A stretch of 64,000 nucleotides of DNA. It comes from Butyrivibrio sp. MC2013 (GTDB lineage Bacteria > Bacillota > Clostridia > Lachnospirales > Lachnospiraceae). The stretch is from the NCBI RefSeq assembly GCF_000424585.1, contig NZ_AUKE01000009.1, positions 62,001 through 126,000 on the forward strand. Direction: 5' to 3'. Position numbers and translations under genes: made by a program. Under the pieces are notes generated by a model that saw only the letters and a program-made list of their open reading frames with translations, ran no database searches and was not told the origin of the DNA. This document shows, piece after piece, positions 18,104-26,596 of the stretch (position 1 is its first letter; each line of letters starts with the position of its first letter).

Positions 18104-18151
18104 GAATGATATTTTTGTTATCTATATGATAACAATACCTTGGGGGATTAA

Positions 18152-19354
18152 ATGAGTAGTATTTCCATAATATTACCATTGTATAACAAAGAACATTATA
18201 TATCCCAGTGTTTAGACAGCTTGCTATCTCAAAGCTTTAGAGATTTTGAACTAATAATTGTTGATGATGGTTCCACTGATGCGTCCTATGATATTTGCAA
18301 GAAATACAGCATAGCTGATCCCCGTATCATTCTGCTCCGTCAGGATAACCACGGACCTGTACATGCCAGGAAAACAGGTATCCGTAATGCAAGTGGCGAC
18401 TATATAGCCTTTGTTGACGCTGACGACTGGGTTGATCAGGACTATATCCGCTATCTCTATTATTGTGCAGCTGATAACGATTCAGATATAGTCATATGCG
18501 GCAGGTGCGATGAATATGACCATAGGACTATTAACCATAGGCCAAGCCTGCAGGCAGGAAGGTATTCTAAACACGATCTGATCTCAAAGGTGTATCCTTC
18601 GCTTATTTCCGGGGGAGGTTTCTTTACTTGGGGGACTTCGCCCAGCCTCTGCGAGCACTTATTCAAGAGAGATTTAATTAAGGATTACATACTATCCGTA
18701 GATGACAATATCCGCATGGGCGATGATGCTGCAGCTGTATTTCCTGCGATATTACATGCCGATAGTCTCTATTGCCTTGATAAGTGTCTATATCATTACA
18801 GGATGCACGAAAGCTCCCTGGTGCATTACAGTTCCTCAAGCGTAGATATATTGGCAGAACGAGGGCGCTTTAGCAGTCTCTATCACTATGTTGATAGACA
18901 GCTTAGCAGAGATATAGCTATCTACGATCTTAGAAAGCAGTGGCTTGAGTATGTACTATTTATGGCTATTCCCAGGGCTGATGTCTTGTATGAAGGCTTC
19001 TGGGACCTGGACTATCTATTCCCATATCCACAGGTGAAGAAGGGATCAAAGGTTGTCATATATGGAATGGGACTCTATGGTATGAGACTATACAGAGCTG
19101 TCACAGCACGTGGATTTTTGAATGTTGTGGGCTGTACAGACAGAGACTATGAGCATATGGACTCTTTTGTCTCTGCTCCTGAATCTATCAGAGATATGGA
19201 TTTTGATCATGTCATTATCACTATGTCCTTTTATGAAACAAGACATAAGGTGTATGACTATCTAAGAGAATTCGTACCGGCAGAGAAGATATCCATGATG
19301 GATGAAGAGCTGATTTTTTCAGAGGAGTCGCTTAAGAGATTTGGATTCATATAA
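18152..19354 (+). CDS. GT2 glycosyltransferase with C-terminal Rossmann module
   Basis: 400 residues. I-I-L-P-L-Y-N-K-E, V-D-D-G-S-T-D and F-V-D-A-D-D mark a family 2 GT-A enzyme. The C-terminal part carries I-Y-G-M-G-L-Y-G-M-R, the common Rossmann-like module. It is only distantly related to its neighbour. In the left operon the same slot holds a Stealth phosphotransferase, so the linkage made at this step would differ between the halves. GGGGGATT precedes the ATG. Confidence 0.9.
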   Translation: MSSISIILPLYNKEHYISQCLDSLLSQSFRDFELIIVDDGSTDASYDICKKYSIADPRIILLRQDNHGPVHARKTGIRNASGDYIAFVDADDWVDQDYIRYLYYCAADNDSDIVICGRCDEYDHRTINHRPSLQAGRYSKHDLISKVYPSLISGGGFFTWGTSPSLCEHLFKRDLIKDYILSVDDNIRMGDDAAAVFPAILHADSLYCLDKCLYHYRMHESSLVHYSSSSVDILAERGRFSSLYHYVDRQLSRDIAIYDLRKQWLEYVLFMAIPRADVLYEGFWDLDYLFPYPQVKKGSKVVIYGMGLYGMRLYRAVTARGFLNVVGCTDRDYEHMDSFVSAPESIRDMDFDHVIITMSFYETRHKVYDYLREFVPAEKISMMDEELIFSEESLKRFGFI

Positions 19355-19376
19355 AGCTCATCACGAGGACACTGAC

Positions 19377-20423
19377 ATGATATTTCACCGGGATGCTGAT
19401 AAAGAAGCTTTTATAAAGGATATGAACTCCTCAGGTCACAAGCTCATCGTCTATGGCTATGGCGTATTGGGCAAGACTGTGCTGCCCTTTTTCCTTGATG
19501 AATGCGGGCTGTCTGACAGGGTCCTATTTATAGCAGATGCAGACTCCCATAAGCAGGGAGATAGCATCAGGATAGGCGATAATACTGTAGTAGTATCGTC
19601 CCCTGATAAGATATCAGAACTGTCATGTCCCTATTCCATCCTGATAACAGGCAGCAGATATGACAAGATACTGGAATATCTATCTAGTCTTCCATATCTT
19701 GATAACACAGATGTATATCTCCTGCCCGGGATGCTGGCAAAGAAAGCAGCAGGACTACAGAATGCAGAGAAGATAGTATTCCCAGATAAAAGAGAGAAGA
19801 TCCCAAGGATAATACACTATTGCTGGTTTGGGAAGAATCCCATACCGGATAAACTCCGTGAATACATGGATAGCTGGAAGCGCTTTTGCCCGGATTATGA
19901 GATCATCAGATGGAATGAAGACAACTATGATATCAATAAATGGCCATATGTCAGAGAGGCGTATAATGCGGGAAAACTAGGTTTTGTGCCTGATATGATC
20001 AGGCTTGATGTCCTCTACAACCACGGCGGAATCTACTTTGATACTGACGTAGAGCTCATAAAGCCCATAGATGAGCTCCTATGTCTGGAGGGCTTTTGCA
20101 GTACTGAGAAATGGGGCATTGCAAACATGGGCGGAGGCTGCGGGGCTACAAAGGGCCATCCCATGATAGGTGAGATCCTGGACTACCGAAGAGACCGGCA
20201 TTTCCTATGGCCTGACGGAAGTATAAATACCGAGTCCAGCGGTACCTACGAGACTTTGCCTCTGATCAGCAGGGGCTTTGTGCCTGACAATACTCTTCAG
20301 ACTGTAAATGGTCTTACTATGCTTTCATCAGACTTCTTCCAGCCCTATGACTACATGACCAGGGAGACTCTGATCACAGCTAACACCTACGGCATCCATC
20401 ACTTCTATGGGAGCTGGTTATAA
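19377..20423 (+). CDS. GT32 family (OCH1-like) glycosyltransferase with N-terminal Rossmann module, right copy
   Basis: 348 residues, the same length as the left copy. The Rossmann-like module (Y-G-Y-G-V-L-G-K-T near 24-32) precedes the GT32 domain with I-H-Y-C-W-F-G, D-M-I-R-L-D-V-L-Y and Y-F-D-T-D-V. A longer frame begins with TTG 19341 inside the previous gene; ATG 19377 has GAGGA at a good distance and matches the left copy. Last gene of the right operon, closed by the terminator at 20523. Confidence 0.88.
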   Translation: MIFHRDADKEAFIKDMNSSGHKLIVYGYGVLGKTVLPFFLDECGLSDRVLFIADADSHKQGDSIRIGDNTVVVSSPDKISELSCPYSILITGSRYDKILEYLSSLPYLDNTDVYLLPGMLAKKAAGLQNAEKIVFPDKREKIPRIIHYCWFGKNPIPDKLREYMDSWKRFCPDYEIIRWNEDNYDINKWPYVREAYNAGKLGFVPDMIRLDVLYNHGGIYFDTDVELIKPIDELLCLEGFCSTEKWGIANMGGGCGATKGHPMIGEILDYRRDRHFLWPDGSINTESSGTYETLPLISRGFVPDNTLQTVNGLTMLSSDFFQPYDYMTRETLITANTYGIHHFYGSWL

Positions 20424-20425
20424 AT
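20313..20425. repeat. outer inverted repeat, right copy
   Basis: Exact reverse complement of 2160-2272 by eye. Recombination between the two would invert ~18 kb. Confidence 0.8.
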
Positions 20426-20522
20426 CATTGAATCTCATTAAGAATATTTTTATATGGCGATCTCGAAGAACAATAGTCGGATAATACTTTACGTGATTGA
20501 AGACAATATGTATTTATTATGT

Positions 20523-20566
20523 AATACGACTAATCTGGAATCAGAAACCAAATTAGTCGTATTTTG
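20523..20566 (+). terminator. intrinsic terminator of the right operon
   Basis: A 12-bp perfect stem (20523-20534 with 20552-20563) ending in TTTT. The rest of the 311-bp gap 20424-20734 shows no gene that I can support. Confidence 0.8.
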
Positions 20567-20734
20567 ATGCGGGAGCTTTTTGTGAAGTATCATACATCCA
20601 TGGAATCTTTATCTCTAAATATATTTAGCCGATATACAAGTGTAGAAGAGGTCTGTTTATGTGCAGCTTAGGCACTTTTGGGTTTACGAACCTTGCCAAA
20701 AGCCGCGCTGCTTATATGAGGTCAAAGGATTGCT

Positions 20735-21727
20735 ATGAAAGAAAAAAGGATTTTGATAAAATGCATGGCGGCAGTGATCGCTTTTATATTGACTGTATCT
20801 ATCCCTGCTCGGGCTGAGACCATCAGCAAGGTGCTGGTCCCACTTGATAAGGAAATCTATTCGGTGATCCTTCCTGTATTAAGCGAGGAAGGGCCCTCTC
20901 CCTTTGACTTTATCATGGATCCCCAGAATCTGATCTATTTGACAAATGCCGCTGCTTACGGCGGCGGAAAGGTAGAGGAAGGGGTAAATCTCCTTTTCCA
21001 CAATCATGAGGGTGACTATGATTTTTCGTCCTTCAGCGACAGGCTAAAGGTCTATAACAGGAGCACGGTACCTGTGGCAGTGACTATATCCGCCAGGATA
21101 AGTAATCTTGGGGACATAGAGCTGGTAGACAGCCCTGATTTTACAGAGGGCAGTGGCTGCAGGCTCTATATGGCTCTTACAGATGATGAGGGCCATGAGA
21201 TCCCTCTTGTAGAGGGCGAAGAGGTGTCACGGACTATCGAGATGAGAGAGGCTCCTGACAATGCTTACTGCTATAGGATAGATGAAAATACGGGGACCTA
21301 TGAGTATACCTTGTCCACCGATCCGGAGAACATAGACTTTGACAGCTACTCATTTGGCCTGGTGGGAGGCTGCAGCGCAGACGGCGACTGGTGGAGCATA
21401 TCTGCTCGTCCCAAAGTGGAAGTGACCTGGAAGGTGGAGCCTCTGGAAGATGAATCTGCAGATGGTGAAGAAGAGCTGCAGGAGGATATAGGGGATGAGG
21501 ATGCTAAAAAAATCGATGAAGATATGGACGATGCATACAGCGTAAGTGACAATAGCCTGCAGGAGGAAGCAGGAGATTCGGAAGAACTAGAAGAACTGCA
21601 AGAGTCGGATAAACACCCGGATGATGAAACGGACTCTATCTTTGAGGATGAAGATGACGATGATCTGAGCCCTATCGAAGATGAAGATGATGCAGGCAGT
21701 GATGAAAACGGCAGCATTTGGAATTAG
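20735..21727 (+). CDS. secreted protein, third DPQ relative, with acidic tail
   Basis: 330 residues. Signal peptide (~1-27, ending A-R-A), followed directly by a T-I-S-K-V-L-V-P segment and I-M-D-P-Q-N-L-I-Y-L-T-N-A-A near 67, both also present in the two DPQ-family proteins of the switch locus. Later strands (W-S-I-S-A-R-P-K-V-E-V-T-W-K-V) correspond to the C-terminal strand of their shared domain. The last ~90 residues are extremely acidic (long Glu/Asp runs) and low in complexity, with no membrane anchor. AAAGGA stands 6 bases before the ATG. It is outside the inverted region and therefore not switched; perhaps a constant partner of the two variants (inference). Confidence 0.7.
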   Translation: MKEKRILIKCMAAVIAFILTVSIPARAETISKVLVPLDKEIYSVILPVLSEEGPSPFDFIMDPQNLIYLTNAAAYGGGKVEEGVNLLFHNHEGDYDFSSFSDRLKVYNRSTVPVAVTISARISNLGDIELVDSPDFTEGSGCRLYMALTDDEGHEIPLVEGEEVSRTIEMREAPDNAYCYRIDENTGTYEYTLSTDPENIDFDSYSFGLVGGCSADGDWWSISARPKVEVTWKVEPLEDESADGEEELQEDIGDEDAKKIDEDMDDAYSVSDNSLQEEAGDSEELEELQESDKHPDDETDSIFEDEDDDDLSPIEDEDDAGSDENGSIWN

Positions 21728-21816
21728 CTATGGCGTGAGAAACAGACGTGCCATGCATACTGGTATTACGCTATAGCATGAATAAAATATGTGATGTAGT
21801 GGACTCTGATATGATC

Positions 21817-21864
21817 CTCCTTAGGTGGCAATGGAAATAAACATAGTCACTTAAGGAGTTTTTT
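21817..21864 (+). terminator. intrinsic terminator
   Basis: An 11-bp stem with one G-U pair (21817-21827 with 21848-21858) and six T residues. Confidence 0.8.
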
Positions 21865-21900
21865 GTGTCCACATTTCTTGACTAGCACAAGTCCAAATAA

Positions 21901-22014
21901 AAAATGACGATTTTGTTCTAAAGTGCTATAATAAAAATGACGATTTTGTACCAAAACATTATAACAAAAATGACGATTTTGCGGATAATGGCTAAAATTA
22001 AAATGACGATTTTG
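21901..22014. repeat. four identical 15-bp repeats at exact 33-bp spacing
   Basis: AAAATGACGATTTTG occurs at 21901-21915, 21934-21948, 21967-21981 and 22000-22014, each start exactly 33 bp after the last, with unrelated 18-bp AT-rich spacers. A TGCTATAAT extended -10 lies in the first spacer (21924-21932), so the promoter of the ATPase gene is embedded in the array. The last copy ends 19 bp before the start codon. 33 bp is about three helical turns, so all copies face the same side of the DNA. Confidence 0.95.
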
Positions 22015-22033
22015 TTAAAAGAGGATTGATGCT

Positions 22034-23365
22034 ATGAATTTTAAAAGAAAAATATATGACAAGCTAGTCGATTGGAAGGAAACTTCAAATGGTAGAACTG
22101 CGTTAATGATAGAAGGTGCCAGGCGAGTGGGAAAGTCTACCGTGGCGGAGGAGTTTGCCAAAAATGAGTATTCTAGCTATATAATTGTGGATTTCTATAA
22201 AGCGTCCCCCGAGATAAAGGGGCTGTTTGAAGACTTATCGGATCTTAATTATATTTTTTTGCAGCTCCAGCTTCAGTATCAAGTCAGCCTGGAAGAGAGA
22301 AAATCCCTTATAATCTTTGATGAGGTTCAATTATGTCCAAAGGCTCGAAGCGCCATAAAGGCACTTGTTGAGGATGGACGATATGATTATCTGGAAACTG
22401 GTTCCCTTATTTCAATAAAGAAGAATGTAGATGGGATTTTGATTCCCAGTGAAGAGCGTAAGATACAGATGTTTCCCATGGATTACGAGGAGTTTAGATG
22501 GGCATTGGGAGACACTGTTTCAGTTCCTATGATAAAGAGTTTTTTTGATAGCAAGAGACCACTTGGCCAGGCTGCGCACAGGAAGATAATGCGGGATTTT
22601 AGGTTGTATATGCTTGTGGGAGGTATGCCTCAGGCCGTAAAAAGATATATAGAGACCAATGACCTTAGTAAGGTAGATAGTGTTAAACGAGATATTCTGA
22701 CGCTTTATGAAGATGACTTCAGAAAGATAGATCCTACGGGGAAAATATCATTGTTATTTGATGCAATACCTGCTCAGCTCATGAAGAATGCTTCCAGATA
22801 TAATGTATCCAGTGTTGTCTCTGGTGGCAGAGCGACAGATCTGTTGGAACAAATTGCTGGTATGGCTGATTCTAAGACCGTATTGGTGTCCTATCATGCA
22901 AATGATCCCAGTGCAGGGCTTGCGCAGAATAAAGACCTTCATAAATTTAAGATGTTTATGGCTGATACAGGATTGTTTATAACATTGGCATTTATGGATA
23001 GAGATTTTACCGATAACGATATCTATCGTAAGTTGTTAAATGATAAGCTTCAGACTAATCTTGGATATATTTATGAAAATGTCGTTGCACAGACCTTGAC
23101 AGCTTGTGGTCACGGCCTTTTTTACTATACATTTCTTAATGAGGCATCACGTCATAACTATGAGATAGACTTTTGTATAGCAGATAAGAGCAAGATCAAT
23201 CCTATAGAAGTGAAAAGCTCAGGCTATACCAAGCACTCCTCGATAGATGCCTTTAATAAGAAGTATTCATCAAGGATAAATAAAAAGTATTTACTATATA
23301 CCAAAGACTATAAAAAAGATGGAGATTTGGAATGTCTTCCGATCTATATGGCACAGTTTCTGTAA
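22034..23365 (+). CDS. AAA ATPase with DUF4143 / PD-(D/E)XK-like domain
   Basis: 443 residues of the AAA_14 plus DUF4143 family. Walker A G-A-R-R-V-G-K-S-T is at 28-36 and Walker B L-I-I-F-D-E at 92-97. The C-terminal domain has D379 and E392-V-K394 in the spacing of a PD-(D/E)XK nuclease-like fold. AGAGGA lies 8 bases before the ATG. It belongs to a different family from the ATPase at 622-2046 but has the same architecture and also sits alone next to short-repeat arrays. Genes of this family are numerous and mobile-looking in Clostridia and Bacteroidetes; their function is not known. Confidence 0.88.
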   Translation: MNFKRKIYDKLVDWKETSNGRTALMIEGARRVGKSTVAEEFAKNEYSSYIIVDFYKASPEIKGLFEDLSDLNYIFLQLQLQYQVSLEERKSLIIFDEVQLCPKARSAIKALVEDGRYDYLETGSLISIKKNVDGILIPSEERKIQMFPMDYEEFRWALGDTVSVPMIKSFFDSKRPLGQAAHRKIMRDFRLYMLVGGMPQAVKRYIETNDLSKVDSVKRDILTLYEDDFRKIDPTGKISLLFDAIPAQLMKNASRYNVSSVVSGGRATDLLEQIAGMADSKTVLVSYHANDPSAGLAQNKDLHKFKMFMADTGLFITLAFMDRDFTDNDIYRKLLNDKLQTNLGYIYENVVAQTLTACGHGLFYYTFLNEASRHNYEIDFCIADKSKINPIEVKSSGYTKHSSIDAFNKKYSSRINKKYLLYTKDYKKDGDLECLPIYMAQFL

Positions 23366-23383
23366 ATACAAACATATTAATAT

Positions 23384-23449
23384 AAAATGTGTCGGAACGA
23401 TCCCTGGGCAAAAATGTAATATAAATTGTTTTTTCGACTGAAAAAATGT
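23384..23449. repeat. three degenerate AAAA(AA)TGT repeats after the second ATPase gene
   Basis: AAAATGT, AAAAATGT and AAAAAATGT have their TGT at 23388, 23415 and 23447 (27 and 32 bp apart). They resemble the regular array at 2053-2130, which also directly follows an ATPase gene. Confidence 0.55.
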
Positions 23450-23518
23450 AAGATATATTTCCAGAAGACAATAATACAGAGAATTACGTATATATTATTC
23501 CTATCCGCAGGAGGACTA

Positions 23519-23758
23519 ATGAGACTGGACAAATATTTAAAGGTATCAAGACTGATCAAGAGGCGCACTGTGGCCAATGAAGCCTGTGACGCAGGCAGAG
23601 TGACAGTAAATGGCAAAGTGGCCAAGGCAGGTACCGAAGTAAAGGTGGGAGATAAGATCAGCATATCCTTTGGCAATAAGGAAACAAATGTGGAAGTGCT
23701 GGCTATCCAGGAGACCATACACAAGGAAGACGCTTCAGAGATGTTCAGATATATCTAG
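23519..23758 (+). CDS. rqcP: S4-domain RNA-binding protein RqcP/YabO
   Basis: 79 residues. M-R-L-D-K-Y-L-K-V-S-R-L-I-K-R-R is the S4 RNA-binding motif start, and N-G-K-V-A-K-A-G continues it. In Bacillus subtilis the YabO/RqcP protein stabilises the P-site tRNA on stalled 60S-like 50S subunits during alanine tailing. The frame extends upstream to 23426, but AGGAGG at 23509-23514, four bases before ATG 23519, decides the start. Order rqcP-divIC-tilS-hpt-ftsH is as in Bacillus, except that yabP and yabQ are missing. Confidence 0.88.
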   Translation: MRLDKYLKVSRLIKRRTVANEACDAGRVTVNGKVAKAGTEVKVGDKISISFGNKETNVEVLAIQETIHKEDASEMFRYI

Positions 23759-24018
23759 GCTTTTGCCCCAAAAAACGGCATTGTCGTTATAACCTCTCTT
23801 TTTGATGTTGTTAACCGATAATAATATTTTTGTTATTATTAGTATATATTCCTTTAAAACCGTGTGGTTGCGCCTTTTTTCATAGAGTGATATTATAGTA
23901 TATATATTGTTGATATATGCCTTTTAAATGTGCTTTTGTAGCAGCTTTTGAGAGACGATATTTCTGCATATTGCAGGATGAACAGATTATATACTTCCTT
24001 ACATAAGAGGGACACTAT

Positions 24019-24321
24019 ATGAGACAGCGGTTTAGGACTAAGCGCAGGGAAAACCTCGTAGGTATGAGGCTTGCCATCCTCGTGCTGCTCTTGCTGACTG
24101 TAGTGGTAGGGGTTAGAGGTGCAGAGCTTAAGAGGCAGCAGGCTGCCAATGAGGCTCGTATAGAGGAGCTGACCCTTTCCATAAGCAGTGAGGAGAAGAG
24201 AAGCGACGAAATAGCGCAGTTTACAAAGAAGACTCAGACCAGAGGATATATTGAGCAGGTAGCCAGAGAGAAGCTGGGCCTGGTTTATCCCGGTGAGATC
24301 ATTTTTGAAAAAGATAATTAG
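24019..24321 (+). CDS. divIC: septum formation initiator (FtsL/DivIC family)
   Basis: 100 residues: a short basic cytoplasmic start, one transmembrane helix (~17-34, L-A-I-L-V-L-L-L-L), and an extracytoplasmic coiled coil (~38-75), ending with G-Y-I-E-Q-V-A-R-E-K-L-G-L-V-Y-P-G-E, the family hallmark. It would act in the divisome with FtsB/FtsL-like partners. The 260 bp upstream hold no gene. Confidence 0.88.
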   Translation: MRQRFRTKRRENLVGMRLAILVLLLLTVVVGVRGAELKRQQAANEARIEELTLSISSEEKRSDEIAQFTKKTQTRGYIEQVAREKLGLVYPGEIIFEKDN

Positions 24322-24322
24322 G

Positions 24323-24360
24323 GAGTGCAGACTTGTGAGATGAGTTTGCACTCTTTATTT
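24323..24360 (+). terminator. intrinsic terminator after divIC
   Basis: Stem of 7 GC-containing pairs (24323-24329 with 24347-24353) extended by weaker pairs, followed by a T-rich run. Confidence 0.65.
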
Positions 24361-24496
24361 CTTTATAATATATTCCTGGATTGATGATCCATGATATATG
24401 GGAATGAATTATTACAGACTGCAAGATATTAAAAATATCGGGCAAGATAATAAATGGACATTGTTGTCCGTCTCAGGATAATAGATAGTATAAGCT

Positions 24497-26050
24497 ATGG
24501 GAAAAGAATTAATTAATAAAGTATATGAATATATCAGGAAGGAAAATATGATCTCCCGGGGAGACCATATCCTGGCAGGAGTATCAGGAGGCGCGGATTC
24601 TGTATGCCTTTTGCTGATCCTCTATGAGCTTAGAGCACGCCTTGGTATCACACTTTCTGCTGTTCATGTAAATCATGGCATCAGAGAGGAAGCTGGGGAG
24701 GATGCTGCTTTTACAGCTGATCTGTGCGGGCAGCTGGGCATCCCTTTTTACTTAAGGGAGATAGACGTGCCCTCTGCAAAGGCTCAGACAGGTATGAGCG
24801 AAGAGGAAGCTGCCAGGCTCCTTCGCTACGAAGCCTTTGAGCAGCTGCAAAAAGATATATCTGCAGATAAAATAGCCGTTGCCCACAATGCCTGCGACCA
24901 GGCAGAGACCATGATCATGAATATGGCAAGGGGGAGCGGCCTTAGGGGCATGACAGGTATCAGATCTGTAAGGGGCACTATCATCAGGCCCCTGCTTAGC
25001 ACTGACAGGCAGGAGATTGAGGACTACCTGCAGGCAGCAGGCAGGGACTATGTGACAGACAGGACCAACCTGGAGGATGAGCATACCAGGAACAGGATCA
25101 GGCATCATCTATTGCCTCTTTTGACAGAGAGTGTAAATGCAGGCGCTGTCAGGCATATGGGCGAACTCTCATCTGACCTTGCGCAGATATCAGACTTTCT
25201 GGACCGCATGGCAGATGACTATCTGTCTGCAAATGCCTGCTATAAGTCGGATAATGCAGGGGGTAGGAGCTATATTGTTGAGCTGGGACCCTTTAGAGAG
25301 CTGGACCCGGTTGTCCAAAAGGCTGTTATCAAAAGGAGCCTGCTGGCAGTGACAGAGTCTGCCAAGGATATAGGCAGAGTCCATATAGATGCCATTATGG
25401 AGCTGTGCAGGGACAGGGCAGGAGAAAAGAGCCTAAACCTCCCCTACGGGCTATTGTGCAGGCGAAGCTACGACAGGCTGTATCTGATCTCTGGACCTAT
25501 AGAGGCCGGAGAGATGGTTGGACGCGGAGAGGCTGATAATGCACAGCTTTGTAATAGGACAAAGGAGTATTCGTCCAAAGACATATTTGATGAAAATGCA
25601 CTTGTGACAAATAATGCTGAGGCTGGCAGGGCTCTTACGATAAAAGAAAAGCATGATGATGCCGAGATATTAGAAGCTCGTGAAGGCGATGCATTCTGCA
25701 GCCTAAAGCACATACATATCAGCCCTAGTGAGGCAGAAAGCTACATATCAAGGGCCCCGCGGTCAGCATATACTAAATGGGTTGATTATGATACAATAAA
25801 ATCGGGTTTGTCTCTTCGCAGACGAATGTCCGGAGATAGATTCTTTTTTGACAGACAGGGCCATTCCAAGGCTCTCTCTAAGTTTATGACCGATGAGAAG
25901 GTTCCTGCATCCATGAGGGATCAGGTAGACCTTTTGGCAGACGGTGAGAATATCATTTGGGCGGTAGGCCTTCGCCTGTCCCCAAGGTATGAGGTCACTC
26001 CTGATACCAGAGATATTCTTGAGATAAATTATTATAAGAAAACGAGGTAA
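24497..26050 (+). CDS. tilS: tRNA(Ile)-lysidine synthase
   Basis: 517 residues. The PP-loop S-G-G-A-D-S is at 30-35. H-V-N-H-G-I-R and the A-H-N-A-C-D-Q-A-E-T segment near 130 are typical of TilS, and the C-terminal TilS domain (W-V-D-Y-D, L-R-R-R-M-S-G-D-R-F) is present. The enzyme converts C34 of the AUA-reading tRNA to lysidine and is essential. The region ~330-420 is a long acidic insertion of low conservation. The gene is followed closely by hpt (8-base gap). The Shine-Dalgarno is weak. Confidence 0.95.
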   Translation: MGKELINKVYEYIRKENMISRGDHILAGVSGGADSVCLLLILYELRARLGITLSAVHVNHGIREEAGEDAAFTADLCGQLGIPFYLREIDVPSAKAQTGMSEEEAARLLRYEAFEQLQKDISADKIAVAHNACDQAETMIMNMARGSGLRGMTGIRSVRGTIIRPLLSTDRQEIEDYLQAAGRDYVTDRTNLEDEHTRNRIRHHLLPLLTESVNAGAVRHMGELSSDLAQISDFLDRMADDYLSANACYKSDNAGGRSYIVELGPFRELDPVVQKAVIKRSLLAVTESAKDIGRVHIDAIMELCRDRAGEKSLNLPYGLLCRRSYDRLYLISGPIEAGEMVGRGEADNAQLCNRTKEYSSKDIFDENALVTNNAEAGRALTIKEKHDDAEILEAREGDAFCSLKHIHISPSEAESYISRAPRSAYTKWVDYDTIKSGLSLRRRMSGDRFFFDRQGHSKALSKFMTDEKVPASMRDQVDLLADGENIIWAVGLRLSPRYEVTPDTRDILEINYYKKTR

Positions 26051-26058
26051 GTATCAAT

Positions 26059-26583
26059 ATGGCAGAAAGAGTTCGAGTGATGTTCACAGAGGAAGAAGTG
26101 GATAAGAGAATTCGCGAGATAGGTGAGCAGATCAGTAGGGATTATGCAGGTAAGACCGTGCATCTGATCTGTGTGCTCAAGGGCGGAAGCTTCTATATGA
26201 CTGAGCTGGCCAAGCGTATCACTGTTCCTGTGACACTGGATTTTATGAGTGCGTCCAGCTATGGCTCCTCCACCAAGTCCAGCGGAGTTGTCAAGATCGT
26301 CAAGGACCTTGACGAGCCTCTCAAGGATAAGGACGTTATTATAGTAGAAGATATCGTAGATAGCGGCAGGACTCTGAGCTATCTTATCAAGATGCTGGGA
26401 GACAGAGGACCCAAATCTATCAAACTGACTACACTTCTTGATAAGCCTGACAGAAGAGTGACAGATGTTAAGGTTGATTATACCGGCTTTGAGATACCCG
26501 ATGAATTTGTAGTGGGCTATGGCCTTGATTATGATCAGAGATATCGTAACCTGCCTTATATTGGCGTAGTCGAGTTCGACTAA
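26059..26583 (+). CDS. hpt: hypoxanthine phosphoribosyltransferase
   Basis: 174 residues. The PRPP-binding motif V-I-I-V-E-D-I-V-D-S-G-R-T lies at 93-105, L-K-G-G-S-F-Y near 40 and V-G-Y-G-L-D-Y near 153 are typical of bacterial HGPRT. It salvages hypoxanthine and guanine to IMP and GMP. GAGGT overlapping the tilS end is its ribosome binding site. In Firmicutes it sits, as here, between tilS and ftsH. Confidence 0.95.
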   Translation: MAERVRVMFTEEEVDKRIREIGEQISRDYAGKTVHLICVLKGGSFYMTELAKRITVPVTLDFMSASSYGSSTKSSGVVKIVKDLDEPLKDKDVIIVEDIVDSGRTLSYLIKMLGDRGPKSIKLTTLLDKPDRRVTDVKVDYTGFEIPDEFVVGYGLDYDQRYRNLPYIGVVEFD

Positions 26584-26596
26584 AAGGAGGCTTTTC

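Noticed and set aside
2160..20425. Composite transposon
   Set aside because: No transposase or insertion sequence ends; the inverted copies are parts of operon genes.
21346..21717. Serine-rich reading frame on the minus strand
   Set aside because: It is the antisense shadow of the acidic tail of the secreted protein at 20735-21727.
21901..22014. CRISPR array
   Set aside because: Repeats are 15 bp and spacers 18 bp, only four units, AT-rich, with a promoter inside and no cas gene. Far too short for CRISPR.
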